Source: Microbacterium sp. BH-3-3-3 (lineage in GTDB: Bacteria; Actinomycetota; Actinomycetes; Actinomycetales; Microbacteriaceae). From it: a stretch of 64,000 nt of DNA. Of this stretch, positions 17,616-26,206 are shown piece by piece (position 1 is the stretch's first letter; every line of letters starts with the position of its first letter). The notes beneath the pieces were generated by a model. The model saw nothing but the letters and a program-made list of their open reading frames with translations. It was not told the origin of the DNA and ran no database searches. The stretch covers positions 1,156,151-1,220,150 of the forward strand of contig NZ_VEFS01000001.1 of NCBI RefSeq assembly GCF_007679045.1. Reading direction: 5' to 3'. A program made the translations under genes and the position numbers.

Positions 17616-18410
17616 TCAACGAGCCAATGCGGCTTCCAAATGACGGAGCACCGAGACATGGCCGTCGTCGGGATGGAGGTCGAGCGTCGCGTGCGGGAGG
17701 GAAGCCTCAAGCATCCGGGCGTGAGCGGGAGGGATGACGCGGTCGCGCTCGCCCTGGACGAGCAGCACGGATGCCGCGACCTCCGCGAGCGCGACACCCC
17801 AGGGTCGGGTGAAGGCGAGGTCGTCGTCGATGAGACCCTCGGGCCCGTCGGCCTCGGCCGCGCCGGCGTCGACTCCCAGAGACGCCCATTCGCCCTCGAG
17901 GGCCGCGAAGTCGGCATCCACGAACTGCTCGGAATCGAACTCGTCGGTCTCGGCGAAACGGCGGCGGGAGCCTTCGCCCTCGACGGCCGACCGCAGCCCG
18001 CCCGGCGCCTGCATGCCGGCGAACCACGCCTCGTCGTCGGTGAACGGCGCGGGGCTCGCGAAGGTCACGACTTGGCCGACGAGCTCCGGCATCGCCGCCG
18101 CGCACGCGAGGGCGTGCGGGCCTCCGCCCGACGCGCCGACCGAGACGACGGATGCCACACCGAGGGCCTCGAGCACCGGAACGAGCCCCGCGGCGACGTC
18201 GGCGACGGTGCGGCCCGGCTGACGCGGCGACCCGGCGTAGGCGGGCCGGGCGACGGAGACGACGGCGAGCCCGTGCGCGTCGGCCGCCCGCTGCACCGGC
18301 GGCAGGATCGCGCCGGTCTGCGGCGACCCGTGGTGCCACAACAGCACATCGAGCCCCGCGACGTCGTCGACGGAGGTGTGGACGTCGAGCCCCGCGATGC
18401 GTCTGCGCAT
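17616..18410 (-). CDS. alpha/beta hydrolase
   Basis: Serine hydrolase of 264 residues with the alpha/beta fold. It has an oxyanion-hole region LLWHHGSP (23-30), a nucleophile elbow VGASGGGPHA with Ser94, and a C-terminal His in DDGHVSVLRHLEAALA preceded by the acid region VQGERDRVIPP. No signal peptide is present. Its ATG at 18410 faces a family B repeat, and its 3' end has a half copy of the same repeat (about 17604-17619). Nothing in the context fixes a substrate. Confidence 0.8.
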   Translation of the reverse strand: MRRRIAGLDVHTSVDDVAGLDVLLWHHGSPQTGAILPPVQRAADAHGLAVVSVARPAYAGSPRQPGRTVADVAAGLVPVLEALGVASVVSVGASGGGPHALACAAAMPELVGQVVTFASPAPFTDDEAWFAGMQAPGGLRSAVEGEGSRRRFAETDEFDSEQFVDADFAALEGEWASLGVDAGAAEADGPEGLIDDDLAFTRPWGVALAEVAASVLLVQGERDRVIPPAHARMLEASLPHATLDLHPDDGHVSVLRHLEAALAR

Positions 18411-18479
18411 GCTCCCACGCTGTCACGGCGCGGCCTCGCGCGCGAGGGCGGGCGCGGGTCGCGGGTGCTCGCAGGCCTC

Positions 18480-18538
18480 TGAGCGTCCAGGAAACCCGCA
18501 CGACCGGCGCGCGGGACGCGGCGTGTCGTGGACACTCA
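18480..18538. repeat. family B palindromic repeat
   Basis: Arms TGAGCGTCCAGGAAAC and GTGTCGTGGACACTCA are about 59 bp end to end, with a GC-rich centre. They match the elements at 43746-43804 and 55693-55751, whose arms read GAGNGTCC and GGACNCTC. The repeat lies between a minus-strand hydrolase start and the stop of the amidohydrolase at 18556. Confidence 0.75.
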
Positions 18539-18555
18539 GCAGGAAAGGCGCGGGG

Positions 18556-19932
18556 TCAGAGGATGACGCCGAACTCCTCGGCCAGCGCGGGCAGCTCCTC
18601 GTGCAGCACGCGCGAGGCCTCGACCGCGAGCGGGTTGGTCGAGACGCCCCGGTCGTTGACGAGCTTTCCGCCGACGTAGACCTGCTGCAGGTTGCGCAGG
18701 CCGCAGGCGAGCACGTAGCTGCGCACGGGGTTCCACAGCGGTCCGATATCGGGAGTGCGCGGGTCGACGACCACGAAGTCGGCGAACTTGCCCACCTCGA
18801 GGCTGCCGACGCGGTCGTCGACGCCCATGATCTCGGCCCCGCCGAGGGTGTGCAGGCGCAGGACGCGCTCGGGCATCATCGACAGCGGGTCGTGGGTGCG
18901 GGCGCGCTGCATGAACATGCCCATGCGCATGTTCTGCCACGGGTCGGCGACGTCGGTGCAGGCCTGGTCGTCGAGGCCCATGCCGACCTTCATGCCCTGC
19001 TCGAGCATCTCGGGCACATGAGCGATGCCCGACGCGAGACGCCCGTTCGACGCGGGCTGCCACGACATGCTCGCCCCTCCCGCGGCGGCATCCGCGATGA
19101 TCTCGGGCGTGGTCTGGATGAAGTGGCCGAACATCATGCCCGGCCGGAGGGCTCCGGCGTTCTTGTACAGCTGGAACTTCGTCTGCTGGTGCTCGATCGC
19201 CTCGTAGGTCTCGAGGAAGTGCGCCTGGTTGGTCACGCCGAAGCGGTCCATGACGGCGACCTCGATCTCGGCGGCGTCGGGCCGCGTCGACCACTGCACC
19301 TGGCCCATGATCGAGGCGCCGAGGGCGATGTCGGGATCCATCGCGAGCACGTGATCGAGCGAGGCCTCGAACCGCGCGAAGATCTCTTCGTCGGTGCCGA
19401 CGGTGGCATCGAGAGCGATCGAGTCGACGAAGCGGAGCCCCGCGTCGTGGCATCCGTCGGCCTGCCGGGTGTGCCAGGCGTGATCGCGGAGCTGCCCGCC
19501 ACCGTCGGCGCGCTTGCCCTCGACCATCGGCTCCCACGGCAGGAGCGGGTCGGTGAAGTTGTACGCCGTGGTCACGCCGTTGGCGAGGAAGTCGAGCGAG
19601 CCGTGCAGCGTGGCCCAGTAGATCTGGTCGGGCGAGGCGTTGTTGAGCACGCTGAACATCGACGTGCACCAGCCGTAGAGCGTCTGGTCGACGCCGAGCC
19701 CGCGCGAGCCGCTCGTGAAGAGGTGGCTGTGCGACGAGACGAAGCCCGGGGCGACGAACTTGCCGTCGACGTCGAGGATCTCGTCGGCCGTCGTGCCCGG
19801 CGCGGGGTCTCCGGCGCCGATCGCGGTGATGCGTCCGTCCTCGACGAGCATGTAGCCGCGCTCGATGTAGCCGGGGTCGTCGGTGCCCGCGGGGACCGTG
19901 ATGAGACGTGCGTTGGTGACCAGGAGCGACAT
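18556..19932 (-). CDS. TrzA/AtzA-type amidohydrolase (nucleobase or s-triazine deaminase family)
   Basis: Cytosolic metal-dependent deaminase or dechlorinase-type amidohydrolase, 458 residues. All canonical ligands are present: FVSSHSHLF (HxH), NQAHFLET (strand-5 His and Glu), MFGHFIQT (strand-6 His) and GMGLDDQACTD (strand-8 Asp). The C-terminal composite domain has VDDRVGSLEVGKFADFVVVD. The ATG at 19932 lies inside the 21-bp operator copy 2, implying a leaderless transcript. That operator ties the gene to the purine/allantoin regulon, so a purine-base or related aminohydrolase is more likely than a xenobiotic role; the actual substrate is unknown. Confidence 0.82.
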   Translation of the reverse strand: MSLLVTNARLITVPAGTDDPGYIERGYMLVEDGRITAIGAGDPAPGTTADEILDVDGKFVAPGFVSSHSHLFTSGSRGLGVDQTLYGWCTSMFSVLNNASPDQIYWATLHGSLDFLANGVTTAYNFTDPLLPWEPMVEGKRADGGGQLRDHAWHTRQADGCHDAGLRFVDSIALDATVGTDEEIFARFEASLDHVLAMDPDIALGASIMGQVQWSTRPDAAEIEVAVMDRFGVTNQAHFLETYEAIEHQQTKFQLYKNAGALRPGMMFGHFIQTTPEIIADAAAGGASMSWQPASNGRLASGIAHVPEMLEQGMKVGMGLDDQACTDVADPWQNMRMGMFMQRARTHDPLSMMPERVLRLHTLGGAEIMGVDDRVGSLEVGKFADFVVVDPRTPDIGPLWNPVRSYVLACGLRNLQQVYVGGKLVNDRGVSTNPLAVEASRVLHEELPALAEEFGVIL

Positions 19933-19950
19933 GTTGATGACGGTAACAAT
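19930..19950. promoter_or_regulatory. 21-bp ATGTT-N9-AACA operator, copy 2
   Basis: This reads ATGTT-GATGACGGT-AACAA and overlaps the start codon of the minus-strand amidohydrolase. The central nine bases are identical to those of copy 4 at 58483-58503. A GlnR-like GGAAC-N6-GAAAC lies just upstream on the minus strand (19971-19956). Confidence 0.6.
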
Positions 19951-20012
19951 GGCGTGTTTCCGCGGTGTTCCGGGCGTGGGGCGGGTTGTTTGCGGGGCGG
20001 CCGGAGCACACC

Positions 20013-20067
20013 CATGTCCCGAAAATGGCTGGCCGAACGGGCCCCAGACCGCACAAAGTGGGACATG
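20013..20067. other. hairpin-forming intergenic sequence
   Basis: Arms CATGTCCC (20013-20020) and GGGACATG (20060-20067) enclose 39 bases. A further AAAGTGGGAC copy follows at about 20079. It lies between the amidohydrolase promoter and the end of the esterase gene; it may be a terminator or a repeat relic. Confidence 0.4.
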
Positions 20068-20098
20068 ACCCCGCCGAAAGTGGGACGAGGTCAGGCCC

Positions 20099-21043
20099 TC
20101 ACGCGAACGCCGCCCGCACAGCCGGGGCGACCTGCGCGAGCACCTCGTCGCGCGCGGGAGTCGAGGGGAACACCAGGAACAGATGCGGCGCCCTCTCGCG
20201 CCGCACGAACTCGACCGGTACTCCCGAGGCCGCGAGCCGGTCGGCGTACTCCTCGGCCTCGTCCGACAAGGGGTCGACGGCGGCCGCGACGATCACGGCC
20301 GGCGCCGAACCGCCGAGCACCGCGGCCCGCAGGGGCGCTGCGTCGACGGGCACCCGGCGCGTGGCATCCGGAACGTACAGCCCCCAGTACCACTGCATCC
20401 CGCGCGCGGTGAGGGGCAGGTTCTCGGTGTGCGCGCGGTAGCTCGGGCGCTCGGGATTCGGGGCGTCGAGCACGGGGCACAGCAGCACCTGCACGCGGAT
20501 GCCGGGAGCCCGGCCATCGCGCGAGCGCAGGGCGAGCGCCGCGGCGAGGTTGCCGCCCGCGCTGTGCCCGGCGACGCCGAGTCGGGCGGGGTCGATGAGT
20601 CCGTCGGCCCCCGTCGCGGCGAAGCGCAGCGCGCGGTCGAGGTCGTCGAGACCGGCCGGGAAGGGATGCTCGGGCGCGAGGCGGTAGTCGACGCTCAGCA
20701 CCTGAGTTCCGGTCGCGAGAGCGAGGGCGCGGCACAGGGCGTCGTTGTTGTCGAGGTCGCCGGCGACCCATCCTCCGCCGTGGGCGAAGACGAGCGTTCC
20801 GCGGTGGCCGGCGCGCGGGCTGTAGAGGCGCAGGGCGAGACCGTCGTCGTCGAGGTCGATCGACTTGAGCGTCGCGTCGTCGGGTGAACGCACCCACGAC
20901 GGGTTCGCGCGCAGCTCGGCGATCCGCGCGGCGTCATCGCCGTCGGCATCCGTCGCCCCCGAGGGGATCGTGCCCGCCTGAGCCGCCAGGCGTTCGAGGT
21001 GGGCGCGCACGGCGGCGTCGGTGATGGCGGGGTGGACGCTCAC
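20099..21043 (-). CDS. alpha/beta hydrolase, hormone-sensitive-lipase (esterase) family
   Basis: Carboxylesterase-type hydrolase, 314 residues, probably cytosolic because no signal peptide is present. The family IV oxyanion motif HGGGW is at 88-92 and the nucleophile elbow GHSAGG (Ser161) at 159-164. The acid lies in VDPLSDEAEEY and the catalytic His in APHLFLVFPS. ATG at 21043 is preceded on the minus strand by AGGAGACCC. It faces the flavin-fold gene at 21188. Substrates of this family are short-chain esters; no specific role can be inferred. Confidence 0.85.
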   Translation of the reverse strand: MSVHPAITDAAVRAHLERLAAQAGTIPSGATDADGDDAARIAELRANPSWVRSPDDATLKSIDLDDDGLALRLYSPRAGHRGTLVFAHGGGWVAGDLDNNDALCRALALATGTQVLSVDYRLAPEHPFPAGLDDLDRALRFAATGADGLIDPARLGVAGHSAGGNLAAALALRSRDGRAPGIRVQVLLCPVLDAPNPERPSYRAHTENLPLTARGMQWYWGLYVPDATRRVPVDAAPLRAAVLGGSAPAVIVAAAVDPLSDEAEEYADRLAASGVPVEFVRRERAPHLFLVFPSTPARDEVLAQVAPAVRAAFA

Positions 21044-21187
21044 GGGTCTCCTGCGGGTCGGGGCTCACGGGCGCCGCAGGCGGCGCTGCCCCGAGCGTAA
21101 GACGCCGGATGCCGAGGGATCGGCTCTCGCGACGAAGCTTCACCCCGCCGAAACATCCATGTCGCCCCGCGCCTCCAGCATGAGCGC

Positions 21188-21691
21188 ATGACCTCCCCCG
21201 AAGAGCGCGCCGCCGCGATCCTCGCCGCGCAGCGGTTCGTCGTGATCGGCACGGCCGATGCCGTCGGGCCCTGGACCGCCGCCGCCCAGTACCGCCTGCT
21301 GCCGGTCGGACTGTACGTCGAGTCCGACCTCGCGTCGCGGCATGCGCGGGCGATCGCGGCCTCGGGCGCGGCATCCGGGGTCGTGTACGACTCGTCCGCG
21401 GGGCTCGCCGACGCCGACGGGGTGCAGTTGTCGTTCCGGGCGAGGCAGGCGGATGCCGCCCCGGCGGCCGTGCGCGAGGTGCTGGCCGCGCGTCTGGCCC
21501 GCGACGCCGTGACCGCCGCCATGCTCGACGACGAGGTCGCGGCGATCGTCGCGACTGCGCGCAAGCGGCTGTACGTCTTCGAGGTCGAGCGCGCCTTCGT
21601 CTTCGACCGCGACGCGTGGCGCACCCGCGGCACCGACGCGCGCCTCGAGGTCGACGCCGCTGCGGTGTGGCGGCTCATCGACCGGATCTGA
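21188..21691 (+). CDS. FMN-binding split-barrel (pyridoxamine-oxidase-like) protein
   Basis: A 167-residue protein resembling the pyridoxamine 5'-phosphate oxidase-like split-barrel fold (RFVVIGTADAVGPWTAAAQY near the N-terminus, then an alternating beta pattern and RLYVFEVERAFVFDRDAWRT). Members bind FMN, F420 or heme; no diagnostic ligand set can be seen, so the cofactor is uncertain. ATG at 21188; a CAGCAT lies 6 bases before it. It ends 5 bases before a GlnR-type box. Confidence 0.6.
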   Translation: MTSPEERAAAILAAQRFVVIGTADAVGPWTAAAQYRLLPVGLYVESDLASRHARAIAASGAASGVVYDSSAGLADADGVQLSFRARQADAAPAAVREVLAARLARDAVTAAMLDDEVAAIVATARKRLYVFEVERAFVFDRDAWRTRGTDARLEVDAAAVWRLIDRI

Positions 21692-21696
21692 CGAGC

Positions 21697-21712
21697 GTTA
21701 CGCCCGCGAAAC
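21697..21712 (+). promoter_or_regulatory. GlnR-type box upstream of the SDR-AhpD-M20 group
   Basis: GTTAC-N6-GAAAC is a perfect match to the actinobacterial GlnR half-site pair, 77 bases before the SDR start. A -10-like TACGGT follows at 21745-21750. GlnR is the global nitrogen regulator in many actinobacteria; its binding here is inferred. Confidence 0.55.
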
Positions 21713-21788
21713 AGCGCCGTCGCCGCCGCGTTCGCCGCCGGGCGTACGGTGACCGCCAGGGCGACCCGACGCCCGCGGGAGGAGCGTC

Positions 21789-22496
21789 ATGTCGCAGCGC
21801 GTCATCGTCACGGGAGGCTCCGGAGGCATCGGCGCCGCCATCGTCGCCCGATTCGCGGCCGATGGAGCCCGAGTCGCGGTGCTCGATCGTCGCGCCCCGA
21901 CCGACGGCGCGGCATCCGCCTACTTCTCCGTCGATCTGCGTGACCCCCTCGACACGCGCCGCGCGGTCGGAGAGGCGATCACCGCGCTCGGCGGGGTCGA
22001 CGTGCTCGTGAACTGCGCGGGGGTGTTCCAGCACGTGTCGTTGCTCGACATCACCGTCGACGACTGGGATCTCGTGCTCGACATCAACGCCCGCGCGACC
22101 CTCGTGACGATGCAGGCGGTCGCCCCGCTCATGCTCGAAGCACGCGGCGGCACGATCGTGAACATCGCCAGCATGGCCGCCAAGCAGGGGGGCGGCGGAG
22201 AAGGGCACTACGCCGCGTCGAAGGCCGCGGTCGTCGCCCTCACCCGCGCCGGCGCGCAGGAATGGGGATGCCACGGCGTGCGCGTCAACGCCGTCTGCCC
22301 CGGCTACGTGCTCACCGACATGGGCGCCGACACCCGCTCCGACGACGACGTGCGGGCGTGGAGCGCGAAGTCGCCGCTCGGCCGCCTCGGCGTGCCGGAA
22401 GACGTCGCGGGCGTCACCCACTTCCTCGCCTCCCCAGCGGGCGGGTACCTCACCGGGCAGGCGATCAACGTCACGGGCGGCATGATCATGCATTGA
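21789..22496 (+). CDS. short-chain dehydrogenase/reductase
   Basis: NAD(P)-dependent SDR oxidoreductase, 235 residues. The nucleotide motif TGGSGGIG is at residues 8-15, NCAGVF is the NNAG-equivalent, the catalytic Ser lies in NIASMAAKQ and the catalytic pair is YAASK. The C-terminal PAGGYLTGQAINVTGG is typical of 3-oxoacyl-reductase-like classical SDRs. ATG at 21789 follows GGGAGGAGCG. It is the first of three same-strand genes (SDR, AhpD-like, M20 peptidase) behind a GlnR-type box. The substrate is unknown. Confidence 0.85.
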   Translation: MSQRVIVTGGSGGIGAAIVARFAADGARVAVLDRRAPTDGAASAYFSVDLRDPLDTRRAVGEAITALGGVDVLVNCAGVFQHVSLLDITVDDWDLVLDINARATLVTMQAVAPLMLEARGGTIVNIASMAAKQGGGGEGHYAASKAAVVALTRAGAQEWGCHGVRVNAVCPGYVLTDMGADTRSDDDVRAWSAKSPLGRLGVPEDVAGVTHFLASPAGGYLTGQAINVTGGMIMH

Positions 22497-22557
22497 GCGG
22501 GGGCCGTGTCTGTGACCCCGCGTGACCGCTCTCCCGCTCGCGCGCGGTGCGCGTGGT

Positions 22558-22563
22558 TACGGT
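22558..22563 (+). promoter_or_regulatory. -10 element, leaderless promoter of AhpD-like gene
   Basis: TACGGT lies 7 bases before the ATG at 22571. It favours that start over a GTG eight codons upstream, which overlaps the promoter. Confidence 0.4.
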
Positions 22564-22570
22564 AGCGAGC

Positions 22571-22921
22571 ATGTCCGAGTACTTCGACCGCACCGCCGAC
22601 AAGACGTACACCAAGGTGTACAAGACCGAGACCCCCGACATCCTCGCCGCGTTCGCCGCGTTCGATCAGGCCGTGTTCGCCCCCGAAGGGCGCGCGATCC
22701 CGCTGAAGTACCGCGAGCTGATCGCCCTGGCCGTCGGCATCACCACCCAGTGCGTGTACTGCATCGACGGACACTCGCAGAACGCCGTCAAGGCCGGAGC
22801 GACCGAGGCCGAACTCGCCGAAGCCGCGTGGGTCGCCACCGCCATCCGCGCCGGAGGCGGCTACGCCCACGGTCGCCTCGCCTTCAAGCTCGGCGAGGAC
22901 GCCCGCCCGCACGAGCACTGA
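22571..22921 (+). CDS. AhpD/carboxymuconolactone-decarboxylase-family protein
   Basis: A 116-residue all-helical CMD-domain protein with the AhpD-type redox motif QCVYCIDGHSQNAVKAGA (CxxC followed by His). Such proteins act as peroxidase adaptors or thiol-disulfide reductases; the decarboxylase reaction is not implied by the motif. The ATG at 22571 is chosen because the upstream GTG would place the promoter inside the gene. It is followed 2 bases later by the M20 peptidase start, so the two are cotranscribed. Confidence 0.8.
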   Translation: MSEYFDRTADKTYTKVYKTETPDILAAFAAFDQAVFAPEGRAIPLKYRELIALAVGITTQCVYCIDGHSQNAVKAGATEAELAEAAWVATAIRAGGGYAHGRLAFKLGEDARPHEH

Positions 22922-22923
22922 CC

Positions 22924-24243
22924 ATGACAGACGTCTCTCCCTCCGCGCCGGGTCCCCTCGAGATCGAGGCGCTGGAGTTCATCCGCGCGCTGATCCGCAT
23001 CGACAGCGTCAACACCGGAGACGCCGCCACCATCGGAGACGGCGAGACCCGCGCGGCGCTCTTCGTGAAGCAGCGCCTCGACGAGGTCGGGTACGAGACG
23101 GTCCTGGTCGAGCCCCGCCCGGGGCGCGCGAGCGTGGTCGCCCGGCTGGCCGGTTCGGATCCGGATGCCGGCGCCCTCGTCGCCCACGCGCACCTCGACG
23201 TCGTCCCGGTCGACGCCGACGATTGGACGCACCCGCCGTTCGGCGCCGAGATCCACGACGGCCTGCTCTATGGTCGCGGGGCCGTCGATATGAAGGACTT
23301 CGCCGGCATGCTGCTGGCCATCGCCCGGGCGTTCCGCCGCGACGGGATCGTTCCGCGGCGCGACCTGATCTTCGCCTTCTTCGCCGACGAGGAAGCCGGT
23401 GGCGTCTGGGGCGCGCGGTGGCTCGTCGAGAACCGCCCCGAGCTGTTCGCCGGGGCGACCGAGGCGATCAGCGAGGTGGGCGGCTTCTCGATCCCCCTGC
23501 CCGACGACCGTCGTGCGTACCTCGTCGCGACCGCGGAGAAGGGCGTGACCGTCGCCACGCTCACCGCCCGCGGAGCGGCGGCGCACGGATCCCGCCCCAC
23601 CGCCGACAACGCGGTCGTGCGCCTCGCGCGCGCCGTGGCCGCGGTCGGCGCACATCGCTTCCCCGTCGTGCGGACCGCGACGCTCGAGCGCTTCCTCGAG
23701 GTCTACGGACGCGCCAGCGGCGAGCCCCTCGACGGTGACGATCTGTCTCGCCTGGGGTTCTCGGCATCCGTCATCGACGCGGGAACGCGCAACACGGTCT
23801 CGCCGACCGTGCTCACGGCCGGCGGCAAGATCAACGTCATCCCCGCCTCGGCGAGCGCGACGCTCGACGTGCGCGTGGTGCCCGGCCAGGCGGACGCGCT
23901 GCGCGACGAGCTCGCGGCCGTCGTCGGTGACGACATCGAGATCGCGTGGTCGCGGTACATCCCGGCGATCGAGGCTCCGGCCGAGGGGCGGCTGATGGAC
24001 GTGCTGCAGCACGCCGTGACCGCCGAAGACCCCGACGGCACCGTCGTGCCGTACCTGCTGCCCGCGAGCACCGACAACAAGCACCTCAGTCGTCTCGGCA
24101 TCCGGGGCTACGGCTTCGTGCCGCTGCGCGTGCCCGCCGACTTCGACGTGTTCGGGCAGTTCCACACGGCCGACGAGTGCGTGCCGGTGGAGGCTCTATT
24201 CTTCGGGACGCGGGTGACGGCGCGGATCCTGCGCGACGCCTGA
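22924..24243 (+). CDS. M20/M28-family metallopeptidase (ArgE/DapE-like)
   Basis: Di-zinc exopeptidase or deacylase, 439 residues. Metal motifs are VAHAHLDVVPVD, GRGAVDMKDFAG and FADEEAGG (catalytic Glu plus ligand). The lid domain follows and ends with DNKHLSRLG and QFHTADE. Relatives remove acyl groups from N-acyl amino acids or cleave dipeptides. ATG at 22924 lies 2 bases after the AhpD-like stop. Directly downstream are family A repeats and then a truncated amino-acid ABC transporter, so the gene may once have been linked to uptake of its product. Confidence 0.85.
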   Translation: MTDVSPSAPGPLEIEALEFIRALIRIDSVNTGDAATIGDGETRAALFVKQRLDEVGYETVLVEPRPGRASVVARLAGSDPDAGALVAHAHLDVVPVDADDWTHPPFGAEIHDGLLYGRGAVDMKDFAGMLLAIARAFRRDGIVPRRDLIFAFFADEEAGGVWGARWLVENRPELFAGATEAISEVGGFSIPLPDDRRAYLVATAEKGVTVATLTARGAAAHGSRPTADNAVVRLARAVAAVGAHRFPVVRTATLERFLEVYGRASGEPLDGDDLSRLGFSASVIDAGTRNTVSPTVLTAGGKINVIPASASATLDVRVVPGQADALRDELAAVVGDDIEIAWSRYIPAIEAPAEGRLMDVLQHAVTAEDPDGTVVPYLLPASTDNKHLSRLGIRGYGFVPLRVPADFDVFGQFHTADECVPVEALFFGTRVTARILRDA

Positions 24244-24245
24244 GG

Positions 24246-24494
24246 GCGGAGGTGGCTGAGCCTGTCGAAGCCAGCAGTCCGCGCGGGTCGCGGTCGGGGA
24301 GGTGGCTGAGCCTGTCGAAGCCACCGGTCCGCGCGGGTTCCGGTCGGCAGGGGGCTGAGCCTGTCGAAGCCACCGGTCCGCGCGGGTCGCGGTCGGGGAG
24401 GTGGCTGAGCCTGTCGAAGCCACCGGTCCGCGCGGGTCGCGGTCCCTTCGACAGGCTCAGGGACCTGGGTAGGGAGGTGGCTGAGCCTGTCGAA
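24246..24494. repeat. family A palindromic repeat array with a broken last unit
   Basis: Four tandem units of about 57 bp carry the palindrome GGTGGCTGAGCCTGTCGAAG, then one unit of the inverted GGTCCC form. A final unit stops abruptly after CTGAGCCTGTCGAA at 24494, half way through its palindrome. The following bases belong to the interior of an ABC ATPase gene, so this is a rearrangement junction. The array fills the 251-base gap after the M20 gene. Confidence 0.88.
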
Positions 24495-24979
24495 TCGTGT
24501 TCCAGAACTTCCACCTCTTTCCGCACCTCACGGCGCTCGAGAACATCACCGAGGCGCCGCTCGCTCTCAAGCGCCTGGGCAAGAGCGAGGCGCGCGAGCT
24601 CGCCCTCGCCCTGCTCGACCGGGTGGGCCTGGCCGAGAAGGCCGACGCCTACCCCCGGCAGCTGTCGGGCGGTCAGCAGCAGCGCGTCGCGATCGCCCGC
24701 GCCCTCGCCCTGCAGCCCAAGGTGCTGCTGTTCGACGAGCCGACGAGCGCCCTCGACCCCGAGCTCGTGGGCGAGGTGCTCGACGTCATCCGCGACCTCG
24801 CGAAGCTCGGCACCACGCTCGTGATCGTCACGCACGAGATCGGCTTCGCCCGCGAGGTCGCCGACCGCGTGGTCTTCCTCGACGAGGGACGCATCGTCGA
24901 GCAGGGGACGCCCGATGAGGTGCTCACCCGACCGCGGTATGCGCGGACCCGCGAGTTCGTCGCGAAAGTGCTCGGCTGA
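24495..24979 (+). pseudogene. amino-acid ABC transporter ATP-binding protein, N-terminally truncated
   Basis: The last 160 or so residues of a polar-amino-acid ABC ATPase (GlnQ/HisP type). Present are VFQNFHLFPHLTALENI (Q-loop), LSGGQQQRVAIARAL (signature), LLFDEPTSALDPE (Walker B) and THEIGFAREVADRV (H-loop). The usual first 85-90 residues, with Walker A, are missing: the codons ATC-GTG-TTC-CAG follow a cut repeat at 24494. Without Walker A the product cannot hydrolyse ATP. No permease gene exists on either side, so a deletion at the repeat array probably removed it together with the ATPase N-terminus. Confidence 0.88.
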
Positions 24980-24997
24980 CGCGTCCGCCGTGTTCCG

Positions 24998-25097
24998 GTG
25001 GCTTCGACAGGCTCAGCCACCTCGCAACCCGAACCCACCGCACCCCGGTGGCTTCGACAGGCTCAGCCACCTCGCAACCCGAACCCACATCGCCCCA
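24998..25097. repeat. family A palindromic repeats, two tandem units
   Basis: Two nearly identical units of about 50 bp, each GGTGGCTTCGACAGGCTCAG with its completing arm plus a CGCAACCCGAACCCAC tail, lie between the truncated ATPase gene and the binding-protein gene. Together with 24246-24494 they bracket the ATPase remnant. Confidence 0.88.
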
Positions 25098-25165
25098 CCT
25101 CACCACCCGGCCCCGCGACGCGACACCGATGCCGCGGCATCCACACCCTCACAAGGAGACACAGC

Positions 25166-26146
25166 ATGGCACTCAGCAAGAAGCAGGGGATCGCCCTCGG
25201 CGTGATCGCCGCAGCCCTCGTCGCCGTCGTCGGCGTCGGCGTCACCATCGGCCTCACCCGACCGACCGAGGCGGTCGCGGCGCCCGAGCGCTCGGCATCC
25301 GCCACGAATGCCCCCGCGGAATGGGTGCACACCGACGCCGTGCCCGACGCCGTCGCGGCCCTGAAGGCGAGTGGCTTCACCCCCATCGAGCCGGGCAAGC
25401 TCACCGTCGCGGTGGGCGCGTTCACCCCTCCCCTGAGCTATGTGCCCGAGGGTGAGACGCTGCCGTCGGGCACCGAACCCAACATCGGTTCGCTCATCGC
25501 CGAAGGTCTCGGCCTGGAGTACAACCCGGTCGTGGTGGCGTGGGCGGACTGGCCCCTCGGCATCCAATCGGGGAAGTACGACCTCATCACCGCCAACGTC
25601 ACGGTGACCGAGGAGCGCAAAGAGCTCTACGACTTCGCGAGCTACCGGCAGGACCTGCTGGGCTTCGCCGTGCGCGCCGACAGCTCGATCGCGAAGATCG
25701 GAACCGCCGACGACATCTCCGGGCTGAAGATCGTCGTCGGCTCGGGCACCAACCAGGAGAAGGTGCTGCTCAGCTGGAACCAGGAGCTCTCCGCCGCCGG
25801 CAAGGCCCCGGCCGACCTGCAGTACTACGACGACAACGCCGCGGCGACCCTCGCCCTGCTCTCGGGCCGCGTCGACGCGACCTTCGGTCCGAACGCGACC
25901 GCCGCGTGGGCGGCGCGCGACACGGGTGAGACGAAGGTCGTCGGCGTGGTTCCGGGCGGCTACCCCCTGCAGGCCGACATCGCCGCCGGCACCAAGAAGG
26001 GCAACGGCCTCGTCGAGCCGGTGCAGATCGTGCTGAACGACCTCATCGCGAACGGGAAGTACGCCGAGGTACTGAAGGCCTGGAACCTCGATTCCGAGGG
26101 CATCTCGACCTCGCAGATCAACCCGCCGGGACTCCCGAAGTCCTGA
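25166..26146 (+). CDS. amino-acid-type ABC transporter substrate-binding protein, orphaned
   Basis: Family 3 solute-binding protein, 326 residues. A membrane segment near the N-terminus (ALGVIAAALVAVVGVGVTIGL) acts as signal or anchor; there is no lipobox Cys. The mature part has SYVPEGETLPSGTEPNIGSL, GKYDLITANVTVTEERKELY and LKIVVGSGTNQEKVLL, typical of SBP_bac_3 receptors. ATG at 25166 follows AAGGAGACACAGC. It appears intact, but its transporter is not: the ATPase upstream is truncated and no permease is present. It could serve another transporter or be a relic. Confidence 0.82.
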   Translation: MALSKKQGIALGVIAAALVAVVGVGVTIGLTRPTEAVAAPERSASATNAPAEWVHTDAVPDAVAALKASGFTPIEPGKLTVAVGAFTPPLSYVPEGETLPSGTEPNIGSLIAEGLGLEYNPVVVAWADWPLGIQSGKYDLITANVTVTEERKELYDFASYRQDLLGFAVRADSSIAKIGTADDISGLKIVVGSGTNQEKVLLSWNQELSAAGKAPADLQYYDDNAAATLALLSGRVDATFGPNATAAWAARDTGETKVVGVVPGGYPLQADIAAGTKKGNGLVEPVQIVLNDLIANGKYAEVLKAWNLDSEGISTSQINPPGLPKS

Positions 26147-26154
26147 GGGCCCGC

Positions 26155-26186
26155 GCACGGCCCGGTCTTCTTCGACCGGGCCGTGC
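26155..26186 (+). terminator. strong hairpin terminator candidate after the binding-protein gene
   Basis: A perfect 13-bp stem (26155-26167 with 26174-26186) with a TTCTTC loop begins 8 bases after the stop codon. There is no T-tract. It separates this unit from the acetyltransferase gene. Confidence 0.65.
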
Positions 26187-26206
26187 CGTGCGTTCACCGG
26201 AGAAGA

